A stretch of DNA of 64,000 bases from NCBI GenBank assembly GCA_008000375.1, contig SMOI01000154.1, positions 1 through 64,000 on the forward strand, given 5' to 3'. The position numbers and the translations under genes were made by a program. The notes under the pieces are model-generated. The model saw only the letters and a list, made by a program, of their open reading frames with translations, was not told the origin of the DNA and made no database searches. This DNA comes from Poteriospumella lacustris. Its lineage: Eukaryota > Sar > Chrysophyceae > Chromulinales > Dinobryaceae. Position 1 is the stretch's first letter; each line of letters opens with the position of its first letter. Positions 18,384-26,570 of this stretch are shown piece by piece.

Positions 18384-21300
18384 ATGAACTTGAGGAGTCG
18401 CGACACGTCCAGGCGACCGTCTAATAGCGTAGAGCCCGCAAGTTCGTCAGGGCCAACGTCCAGGCGGCCCTCCCACGGCGACGGCAGCAGCTTCCTCTTC
18501 CAGTCGGCCTCCTCTCGGCGACCGTCGAATCAAAACAACCATCTGCTCGGCAGCAAGTCCAACTATCAGCTGAAGCATCTCAGCGCCACGGGAGAGGAGC
18601 TGAGCATTTCGATGGACGCGGCGGACGTCCACGACAACTACCTGTTGGGGTCGTTCTCGCAGGACCCCGAGGACGACTTCCAGTTCTACTCGCAGGGCAT
18701 CTACCAGACGACCAGCAACGATAGCACCCTCTTCGGCGAAGTCAGCGAGCGCATCATGCAGCAGCACTTGTCGCTAACACACGGCGGCGGGCTCAACGTG
18801 CGGCAGCCGATGGCGGCGCTGGGGCCGACGATGACGAGCCTCACGCTCAGCGGCAGCCTCGACTACCAACAGCAGCCGCCGTCCGGGGCCGGCGCCTATC
18901 TCACGCCGGCGATGGACGGCCGAATGTCCCCCACCGAGCAGATGATGCTGCACCAGCACCAGCACCAGCAACAGCTGCACCTGCAGCACCAGCAGATGCA
19001 CCAGGCACAACAGCTGCAGCAGGCGCAGCACCAGCAACAGCTGCAGCAGGCGCAGCACCAGCAACAGCTGCAGCAGGCACAGCACCAGCAACAGCTGCAC
19101 CAGGCGCAGCAGGCAGTGTCAGCGGCCGCCGCAGCGACGGTGCTGGTGCCGACCGTGACGCAGAACGGCCTCGTGGTGATGGTGCCGATGCTGCAGCCGC
19201 CGGAGCTGGCGCAGCAGCAGTCGCTGGCGATGCAGACGCAGCTACTGCTGCAGCAGCAACAGCAGCAGCAGGCGCAGCTGCAGATCCAGCAGCAGATCAT
19301 CCAGCACCAGCAGCTGCAGCTGCAGCAGCTCGCGGCTGCCGGCGCGTCGCCCGTCGTGTCGCCGGTGCAGTCGCCCGGCGGCGGCGGCGGCAGCAGCAGC
19401 GCCTCGCCAGCGGCGCCGTTCTCCTTCACGGAGCAACCCGCGCAACCGCCGAGCCTCCCGTCGGCGACCAGCCACAGCGCCGCGCCGGCGGCAGCGCTGT
19501 CGCGCAAGAACAGCGCCGTGCCCCCGGCCACCGTTGTCGCGAAGCAGAGCCAGTCGAACGTCCTCGCCGCGCCGACGGGGCTGGCGGGGCCGGCGGACCG
19601 CCTCGTCGCGGAGAAGAAGAAGCAGCGGCGCCGCGAGCAGCTGCTGCAGGCGCGCGAGGCGCAGTACCGCGCGTTCCTGCAGCAGCTGCCGCTGACGAAG
19701 ACGTGTTTCGGCGCGTACGACGAGCTGCTCTTCCACTGGGCGCACGCGAAGGGCCACGTGGTCGACGCGGCGGGCGGCCTGTGCGTCCTCGTGTCGCTGC
19801 CGTATCTGCAGCAGGTGAAGATCCACTTCGAGCCAGTGCGCACGCTGGCGCAGGCCGCGAAGGAGACCGTGGCGCGCTGGTGTCGCGGCCTCGGCCTCTG
19901 CGCGCCAACCGGCGACGCGGTGGTGCTGGCGCCGAAGCGGTCGGACGCCGGCTTCGCCGATGCGGCGGCGGCGGAGCCGCCAGCGCCGGCGCTCACGACG
20001 ACGCTGAGCGGCCACGTGTACGCGAGCAGCTACGACGACGGCGACGACAGCGTCGTCTACGTCGACCCCGCGCGGCTGCGCACCGCGCGCGACGCGCCGC
20101 GCCGACACCGGCGCCGCCGCGGCGCGTCGAAGGCGGCGAAAGCGTCGTCGAAGAAGGCGGCGGCCGAGGCCGAGCGCCAGCAGCGCGCGCAGGCGGACGC
20201 GGAGGCTGCGGAGCGCGCGCTGCTGGCGCTCGATGTGGACGCGGCGCTGGTGTCGCAGCGCATGCGACTGGTGATCGACGCGGTGCGCACGCCGCGCCTG
20301 CTGCCGAGCGGGCAGCCGGACCCGCTGGACACGGCGCTGAACGGCGAGTACCACGGCGAGTTCGTCTTGGACTTCCGCCTGCCGCCCTCGTGGCTGCGCT
20401 GGTACTTCCGCCGGTCGCGGCGCCAGCGGCGCGAGGCCTGGACGGCGCTGATGCACCGGCGCTGCCTGAGCCACCGCTACAACAAACACACGGGGCTGCT
20501 CGTCGTCTACGTCGACGACGTGCGCCTCCGCCGCGACGCTGACGGCGACGGCGACAGACGCGTCGACCGGGCGCCGTCGTCGCCGCAGCCGTCGCCGTCG
20601 TTCCGCCCGCTGCCGCCGACGGTCTATTCGCCCGGCGGCTACGTCGTCCAGCCGCCGGCCGCCGCGCCGCCAGCGACGACCGCCACCGCCACCACCGCCA
20701 CCGCCGCCGCTGAGGCGCCGCCGGCGGCGCTGCAGACGCATCTGTCGACGAGCGCCGACAGCGCCGGCCTCGTCGAGGCGGACGACGCGCTGCGCGCGAA
20801 GCGGCTGGAGCGGTGGACGGGGCCGGCGCTCGACGGAGGCGCCGCGCCGCGCGACGCGGACGACGCCGAAACCATCGAACACAAAGCGACCGCAGCCACC
20901 GCCGCCGTCGTCGCTGCCGCCGCTGTCGCCGCCGCCGCGCCGCCGCTGGCGAAGCCGCCGTCGAAAAAGGACGTCGCCGCCGCCGAGGCGAAGCCCGCAC
21001 GCCGCCGGAAGCCGAAGGCGCTGCGCATCGTCGAGCGCCAGCAGCAGCGCCGCCAACAGGCGCACAACGCCCCGCCGCAGCTGCGGCGCAAGAAACGGTC
21101 GCAGCCGCAGCTCGCGCCGCAGAAGCCGCCGCCGCCGCCGTCGTCGCCGCAGCGCGCGCGCCCCGCCGCGGCGCCGCCCGCGTCGCCGAACATGTCGCCG
21201 GTGCCGTCGCCGCTGCCGTCGCCGCTGCCTCCGTCGCCGCAGCGGCGCGTCGACATCGACGCAGCGCTCGTCGCCTCTGGCGCCGCCGACGCCTTCGACG

Positions 21301-22235
21301 ATGAAGACGCCTACGACGACGACGAAGACGACGACGACGCGGCGATTTCGTTCGACGAGGACGACGACTTCGACGAGGACGACGCGTACGACGACGTCGA
21401 CGTCGACGTCGACGTCGACGTCGACGTCGACGCGTACGACGAAGAGGACGTGGCGCCCTACGACGAGCGCGCCGCGTGGGCCGCTGGCGACGCGGACGGC
21501 GGCGACGTCGACGGCGTCGCGCGCGCGCAGAGCCGCGACTCGATGGACCTCGCCCTCGTGCTCGAGTACCAGCGCCGCGCGCTCGCCTCCACCGCGCGAC
21601 TGCCGCCCGCCGCGCCGCCTGCGCCGCTCGTCGCCGCTCCGCCGCGTCGTCGCCGTCGTTCGCCCGCGACCAGCGCCAGCCGACCCCGCCGCAGGCGTCG
21701 CCTCCGCCGCCGCTGTCGCCGCCGCTGTCGCCTCCGCGCAGCGCCTCGTGCCGCTGCGGCAGCCGTCGCCGACTGCAGCGCCGCCGGTCGCCGCGAGGCC
21801 GCCGCTGTCGCCCGCCGCGTCGGCGTCGGCCACCGCGGCGCACTCGCCGCTGCTGAAGAAGTCGCTGCGCAACGTCGCCAAGTCGCGCGACGCGGCGGCG
21901 GTGGCGGCGGCGATGGCGACGGCCGAGCGCCCCTCCGACGGCGACGACGACGACGACGCGCCGGGCGTCTCGGCGGCGTCGCTCGCGGACTTCGACGGCG
22001 CGACGACGATGGCGCCGCCAGCGTCGACGCGCCGCTGGCGCTGCGCCAGTTCCGCGCGGTGCGGTCGTACCGCGCGCCGCCCTCGACGCTGGACGTGTCG
22101 AGCAGCAGCGGCGACGGCGGCGCGGACGGCGGCGGCCGCAGCGCGTCGGAGGCCTCGTCGCCCGGCGGCAGCCCCGTCATCACGCGCAAAGTCTCCGCGC
22201 AGCGCCTGTCGCGTCGCCCACCGCCGCCGCCGTAG
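18384..22235 (+). CDS. Large low-complexity protein, Gln/His- and Asp-rich, unknown function
   Basis: A single open frame of 1283 residues. Ser/Arg-rich N-terminus with repeated SRRPS motifs; a Gln/His region (about 190-320) with a 27-bp tandem repeat; a predicted folded block at about 415-505 (REQLLQAREAQYRAFLQQL onwards); a second block at about 620-710 that includes WLRWYFRRSRRQRREAW; Pro/Ala linkers; an Asp tract with a Val-Asp repeat (about 975-1015); and a Ser/Pro tail. No known domain was recognised. Three places near the 3' end (about 21650, 21740 and 22010) look frame-shifted: the sensible reading moves by one base each time and returns to the original frame after the third. So residues about 1090-1210 of the conceptual product are probably wrong. 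SRRPS repeats suggest phosphorylation by basophilic kinases. Confidence 0.7.
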   Translation: MNLRSRDTSRRPSNSVEPASSSGPTSRRPSHGDGSSFLFQSASSRRPSNQNNHLLGSKSNYQLKHLSATGEELSISMDAADVHDNYLLGSFSQDPEDDFQFYSQGIYQTTSNDSTLFGEVSERIMQQHLSLTHGGGLNVRQPMAALGPTMTSLTLSGSLDYQQQPPSGAGAYLTPAMDGRMSPTEQMMLHQHQHQQQLHLQHQQMHQAQQLQQAQHQQQLQQAQHQQQLQQAQHQQQLHQAQQAVSAAAAATVLVPTVTQNGLVVMVPMLQPPELAQQQSLAMQTQLLLQQQQQQQAQLQIQQQIIQHQQLQLQQLAAAGASPVVSPVQSPGGGGGSSSASPAAPFSFTEQPAQPPSLPSATSHSAAPAAALSRKNSAVPPATVVAKQSQSNVLAAPTGLAGPADRLVAEKKKQRRREQLLQAREAQYRAFLQQLPLTKTCFGAYDELLFHWAHAKGHVVDAAGGLCVLVSLPYLQQVKIHFEPVRTLAQAAKETVARWCRGLGLCAPTGDAVVLAPKRSDAGFADAAAAEPPAPALTTTLSGHVYASSYDDGDDSVVYVDPARLRTARDAPRRHRRRRGASKAAKASSKKAAAEAERQQRAQADAEAAERALLALDVDAALVSQRMRLVIDAVRTPRLLPSGQPDPLDTALNGEYHGEFVLDFRLPPSWLRWYFRRSRRQRREAWTALMHRRCLSHRYNKHTGLLVVYVDDVRLRRDADGDGDRRVDRAPSSPQPSPSFRPLPPTVYSPGGYVVQPPAAAPPATTATATTATAAAEAPPAALQTHLSTSADSAGLVEADDALRAKRLERWTGPALDGGAAPRDADDAETIEHKATAATAAVVAAAAVAAAAPPLAKPPSKKDVAAAEAKPARRRKPKALRIVERQQQRRQQAHNAPPQLRRKKRSQPQLAPQKPPPPPSSPQRARPAAAPPASPNMSPVPSPLPSPLPPSPQRRVDIDAALVASGAADAFDDEDAYDDDEDDDDAAISFDEDDDFDEDDAYDDVDVDVDVDVDVDAYDEEDVAPYDERAAWAAGDADGGDVDGVARAQSRDSMDLALVLEYQRRALASTARLPPAAPPAPLVAAPPRRRRRSPATSASRPRRRRRLRRRCRRRCRLRAAPRAAAAAVADCSAAGRREAAAVARRVGVGHRGALAAAEEVAAQRRQVARRGGGGGGDGDGRAPLRRRRRRRRAGRLGGVARGLRRRDDDGAASVDAPLALRQFRAVRSYRAPPSTLDVSSSSGDGGADGGGRSASEASSPGGSPVITRKVSAQRLSRRPPPPP
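19007..19110. repeat. 27-bp coding tandem repeat (Gln-Ala-Gln-His unit)
   Basis: About three and a half copies of a 27-bp unit encoding QAQHQQQLQ. It lies in the Gln-rich part of the large low-complexity protein. Copies differ by single changes. Confidence 0.85.
21397..21432. repeat. (GTCGAC)n self-complementary coding tract
   Basis: About six tandem GTCGAC hexamers, each a perfect palindrome, encode alternating Val-Asp. Both strands of the tract read the same, so it can fold back as a hairpin or cruciform. Confidence 0.85.
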
Positions 22236-22303
22236 CGCCGCCCCCTCGCCCCTGTGCCCTGTGCCCCTGTCGTACCTGTTTCTCTCTTGTGCCGTGTCGC
22301 CGT

Positions 22304-22370
22304 CCGTCTGCGTGTGTCTGTCGATCGCTGTGCGTGTGTCTGTCGATCGCTGTGCGTGTGTCTGTCGATG
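22304..22370. repeat. 22-bp tandem repeat, TGTGTCTGTCGATCG
   Basis: Three copies of a 22-bp unit containing GTGTGTCTGTCGATCG lie between the convergent ends of the Gln/Asp-rich and TPR-JmjC genes. On the other strand it carries GACACAC words, as in the repeats at 875-964. Confidence 0.85.
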
Positions 22371-22423
22371 AGCCCCGCGGGGCGAAGTAACGAGTTAACT
22401 GAAACCGAAACGGTCGGGGCCGC

Positions 22424-25060
22424 TCAGGCGGCGGCGGCGAAGACGAAGCTCACGGCCATCGCCACGGCCGGCGCGTCCGCCGCGTCGGGCAGCGCCAGCG
22501 TCTGCACCTCGCGACGCCAGCGCGCGGGCGCGTACAGCGACTCGCCCGGCAGCAGCACGACGCGCACGGCGCCGGACGTCTGCTCCGCCTCCGCGGCGGG
22601 CGGCGGCGACTGCGGCGCGCGCCTCTGTCGCGCGGCGGCGTTGGCGGCGGCGACGTCGGCTGCGGCGAGTGGCTCGCGCGCGAAGCCGTCGGGGTACGCG
22701 TAGCGCAGGCGACCGTCGACGGGACGCGGCGACGCGGCGCGCGTCGGCGGCAGCAAAACGACTTCGGCGGCGCCGGCGACTTGGCTCAGCAGCGTCTCGT
22801 GCGGCGCGTCGCGCATCGCGGCGACCATCGCGCCGGCCGAGCAGCGCCACAGCGTCGCGAGCGGCCGCAGGACCAGCGCGTCCTCCGCCGCGGCGGCGAC
22901 GTCGTCCGCGGCGACCGTTTCGTTGCTCCGCGCGACGTAGCGTTCGACCGGGTGCACGACGCGGAACGGCAGCGGCAGCAGCGCCGCGAGCGCCTCGCCG
23001 ACGTACTGCTGCAGGTCCAGCTGCTCGACGGCCGCCGCCGCCGCCAGCGACGCGAGCGACGGCGCCGCCGAGGTCGACGACGCGGCGCGCAGCAGCGCGA
23101 CGAAGTCGCCGAGCAGCATCGTCTGCTGCGCGGGCTGCACGGCCACGTCGACGTCTGCGTCGCGCAGGCCCCAGCGTCCCGCCGGCTCGCGGCCGCCGAA
23201 GACGCCGTCGGGCGCCAGTGACACGCGCACGAGCCGCTCGCCCAGGCGCTGCGCCAGCGCATCGAGCAGCGCAGCGGGCGCCGGCGCCTGCAGCCACGGC
23301 GCCCAGCGCGTCTGCAGATTCGTGACGATGGCCGGGCGGCCGCGCAGGACGAACTCGCGGTGGAACTGCGCCGCGGTGACGCGGCGCGGGGCGACGTCGC
23401 CGCGGAACGTCGCGGCGCTGCCGGCGGCGGCGGAGGCGGCGGCGGCGGGTGCAGCGTCGTCGACGATTTCGACGACGGCGAGTGCGTCGCGGTGGTGCAG
23501 CGCCGCCAGTCGCGCGGCGCGACGCTCCCAGTTCTACGACAACAGGCGGCAGGTGGCAGCCGACAGGCGACGGGCGGCGGTGAGAGGCGGCGGGGCAGCG
23601 GGGGCGGCGGCTGCGACACGAACCTGGCGCATCAGTAGCGCGCGCTGCGTCAGTGGCGACGCGGCGGGGGATTCAGAGGCGCTGGCGTCGCCGGTGGCGG
23701 CAGCAGGAGCGGTGGCCGGCGGAGGCGGCGTGTCTGCGGCGGAGAAGAGACGGCGCAGCGGGTCGAGCAGCGCGCGCTGCCAAAACGACGCGCGCGGCGC
23801 CTCGACCGTCAGCGATGGCGGCGCTGCGGCTGCGTCGGAGGGGGCAGAGGGGACGTGCGTGGGGTCCCAGGCGTCGCGGTGGGTCGTTGATGCGAGCGGG
23901 GCGACGGCCAGGACCGGCGACACGTCGCGGTCGACGACGAGGCGCCAGGCGTCCGCCTCGCGCGTCTCGTCGCGGCAAAAGGCGACCGCCTGCCGCACGC
24001 GCGACAGCAGCGCCTCGTGTGCGTCGCTACCGTCTCCCAGCGACAGTGCGAGGCGGAAGTGCTGCAGCGCTTCGTCCTGGCGCAGGCCGCAGGCGAGTGG
24101 CGCGCCGTGGCTGCCGGCCCCGAGGCCCAGCAGCAACAGGCCGCGCGCGACGAGCGCCGCAACGTTCCGGGGGCTCTGCTGCAGAACGAGGCGGTAGAGC
24201 TCGGTCGCCCGCTCAGAAAAGCCCTCCTGGTCCTCCGCGCGGGCCCAGAGCATGTGGAAGTCCTCGTCGAGCTGCGTCACGGCCGGCGACGTGGCCGGCG
24301 TCGAGCCGCGCGTCTTGGTGCTGTTCGCCAGGCGGCACTCGCCCGCCGCCCAGTCGACGCGCTGCAGATGGACGTAGATGCGCGCGAGGTACTTGTGGTC
24401 GATCGCTGGGTTGAAGCGCGCGGCGAGCTCGAAGGCTTCGCGCGCGCCGGCCGCGTCGCCCTGCTGCACGAGCACCAGCGCGTACTCGAAGGCGGTGCGC
24501 TCGTCGACGTGGTTCAGCTGCACCGCCCGGGCGAGGCAGTCCTTGGCGCGCGCGACGTCGGGCTCCGATTGCTGCAGATAGACCTTGCCGAGATACAGCC
24601 AGGCCTCGGCGTTGGCCGGCTGCCGGTCCAGCAGCTGTCGCAGGGCCGCGGCCGCCTCATCGAAGCGGCGCAGCGCCACGCACAGCTTCGCCAGCGTCAG
24701 CTGCGCCGAGAAGCGATTCTCGTCGTCGACTTGGGCGTCGTCGATGAGGCGGCGCAGGACTTCTTCGCTGTCGAGGTAGCGGCCGACCTGCGCCAGCGCG
24801 CGCGCCTTGCAGTGGGCGATGTCGAAGAGCTGCTGCAGGTCCGGCGGGAAGGACGCGATGTGCGCCAGCACGTCTTGGCCCTGGTTGTTCTTCAGCAGCC
24901 GCACGAGTGAGTCCAAAATGACGTTGCCGTCACCGTCGAGGGGCAGAGCGACCAGCTGCGGAGTCGACGTCGTCGTCTCCACCAGCGGCGACTGTGCGAC
25001 GACCAGCTGCGTGCAAAGGACGCACACCAACGCGAGGGCGAGACAGAGCACTGTTCTCAT
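22424..25060 (-). CDS. Secreted TPR protein with C-terminal JmjC (cupin-8)-like domain
   Basis: Exons 23624-25060 and 22424-23533 with a 90-bp intron give 848 residues. Signal peptide MRTVLCLALALVCVLCTQLV. Residues about 45-340 are TPR-like helical repeats (AWLYLGKVYLQQ, AFEYALVLVQQGD and AATELYRLVLQQ-type units). After a Pro/Ala linker, residues about 520-848 resemble a JmjC/cupin-8 domain: FVLRGRPAIVTNLQTRW at its start, then HETLLSQVAGAAEVVLLPP and GESLYAPARW. The iron-binding His-x-Asp is replaced by MRD and the distal His by Arg (RWRREV), so hydroxylase activity is doubtful. A signal peptide suggests the ER lumen, as for JMJD8-like proteins. No KDEL signal. TPR-plus-JmjC in one secreted protein is unusual. 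Domain identity is by motif only. Confidence 0.68.
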
Positions 25061-25495
25061 TGGTTATGGTTGTCTGGATAATGTGGTGAAACGGTGCAAC
25101 AACGCTGGTGGTTGGCCTCGTGTGTGTGTAGGCGGCGGGGCAGTCTCCCTTCGCGGTGACGATGCAGCGGCGGCGATTTGCGCGTTCGTCGAGAGCCAGT
25201 GTCGGCGATATCACAAGTATCTCACCTCCACGAGTCTGAGAGAGAATCTGTTGACCTTCGTCGCCGATGTCCTTGCGCGGGTCGGTTGGATCGTTGGAGG
25301 TGATTGGCAAGTGACCGGTGACCGGTGACCGCGACGGTCGCGCGGCGTTTGAACTGGCCGTGCGCGACGACGACGACGACCTCTTCGCCGTCGCCGTCGC
25401 CGTCGCCGGTCCCCGCGTCGAATCTTTTCGATCCGATTCCGCTCTGCGTCGACGACATTGTCGTATTGATTCGAACACAGGACGTAGCATTCGGT
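25061..25495. promoter_or_regulatory. Divergent region, TPR-JmjC / nitronate monooxygenase
   Basis: A 435-bp gap between divergent starts. GTGACCGGTGACCG near 25312-25327 is a short GTGACCG direct repeat. The open frame continues in frame upstream of the chosen start at 25496 back to 25325, but that part is low-complexity Thr/Ser/Pro and looks like leader sequence. Confidence 0.5.
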
Positions 25496-26440
25496 ATGTT
25501 GAGCAGTCGGGTGCGCACGTTGTTCAACATCGAATACCCGATCATCCAGGCCGGCATGGTCTGGGCCTCGGGGTGGGAACTGGCGAGCGCCGTGAGCAAC
25601 GCAGGCGGCCTCGGTCTCATCGGAGCAGGCTCCATGAATCCTGAGAAGCTACGACATCACATCAAGCGCTGCAAGGAGCACACGACGAAGCCGTTCGGCG
25701 TCAACTTGCCGCTGCTCCATCCCGCCACGAAGGAGTTCGTCGACATCGTGCTCCAGGAGGAGGTTCCCATCGTCTTCTCGTCGGCAGGTTCGCCCAAGAC
25801 TTGGACGCCGACACTGAAGAAGGCGGGCGTCAAGGTCGTGCACGTCGTCGGCTCGCGGGCGTTCGCCATCAAGTGCGAGGACGCCGGCTGCGACGCGGTC
25901 GTCGCCGAGGGCTTCGAGGCCGGCGGCCACAACGGCGTGGAAGAGACCACGACGCTGGTGCTCGTCCCTAGCGTCGCTGACGCGGTAAAGATCCCCGTCA
26001 TCGCCGCGGGCGGCATTTACGACGGTCGCACGATGGCCGCGGCCTTTGCGCTGGGCGCGGAGGGCGTCCAGGTCGGCTCCCGCTTCATCACCACGCCGGA
26101 GGCCTCCTGCCACCCGTCGTTCAAAGAGCGTGTGCTGAGTGCGAAGGAAGGCGACACGAAGCTGTCGATGAAGAAGGTCATCCCCGTGCGGCTGCTGAAG
26201 AACGAGTTCTTCGAGCAGGTGAAGGCGCTCGAGGACCGCGGCGCCAGCCGAGAGGAGTTCCAGCAGCTGCTCGGCAAGGGCCGCAGCAAACGCGGCATGT
26301 TCGAGGGCGACCTGGCTGAAGGCGAGCTCGAAATCGGCCAGTGCTGCGCCAACTTCCCGAAGGAGCTGACGCCAGCGGGCGACGTGGTGCGCTCGATGGT
26401 CGAGGAGTACCGCCGCGCCGTCGACCGCTGTCGCTCGTAG
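25496..26440 (+). CDS. Nitronate monooxygenase / 2-nitropropane dioxygenase-like flavoprotein
   Basis: Intronless, 314 residues from the ATG at 25496. TIM-barrel FMN enzyme: PIIQAGMVWASG at the first strand, GGLGLIGAGSM, PFGVNLPLL, a central AEGFEAGGHNG with the proposed catalytic His, then IPVIAAGGIYDGR and GAEGVQVGSRF for phosphate binding. These are the marks of nitronate monooxygenase and related enoyl reductases. It would oxidise alkyl nitronates such as propionate-3-nitronate, a detoxifying step, but the family is broad. Bacterial-like enzymes of this kind are common in protists and fungi, so transfer from bacteria at some stage is possible. Convergent with the kinase gene, with only 130 bp between stops. 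Confidence 0.87.
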   Translation: MLSSRVRTLFNIEYPIIQAGMVWASGWELASAVSNAGGLGLIGAGSMNPEKLRHHIKRCKEHTTKPFGVNLPLLHPATKEFVDIVLQEEVPIVFSSAGSPKTWTPTLKKAGVKVVHVVGSRAFAIKCEDAGCDAVVAEGFEAGGHNGVEETTTLVLVPSVADAVKIPVIAAGGIYDGRTMAAAFALGAEGVQVGSRFITTPEASCHPSFKERVLSAKEGDTKLSMKKVIPVRLLKNEFFEQVKALEDRGASREEFQQLLGKGRSKRGMFEGDLAEGELEIGQCCANFPKELTPAGDVVRSMVEEYRRAVDRCRS

Positions 26441-26570
26441 TGTAACGCGAAACGACCTCCACCACCTGCACCCCTCGCAACGACCAGCAACACTCGGCGC
26501 GTGAACGAGGCGGATATTGAGATTTACACGTAACGGAAACGGCTGCACAGCTGCGGCACGGGCGGCGCGC

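Noticed and set aside
19242-21881. Long minus-strand frame antisense to the Gln/Asp-rich gene
   Set aside because: Arises from GC-rich codon repetition; composition is Arg/Ala/Gly-only with no domain. Several other antisense frames in GC-rich genes were rejected for the same reason.
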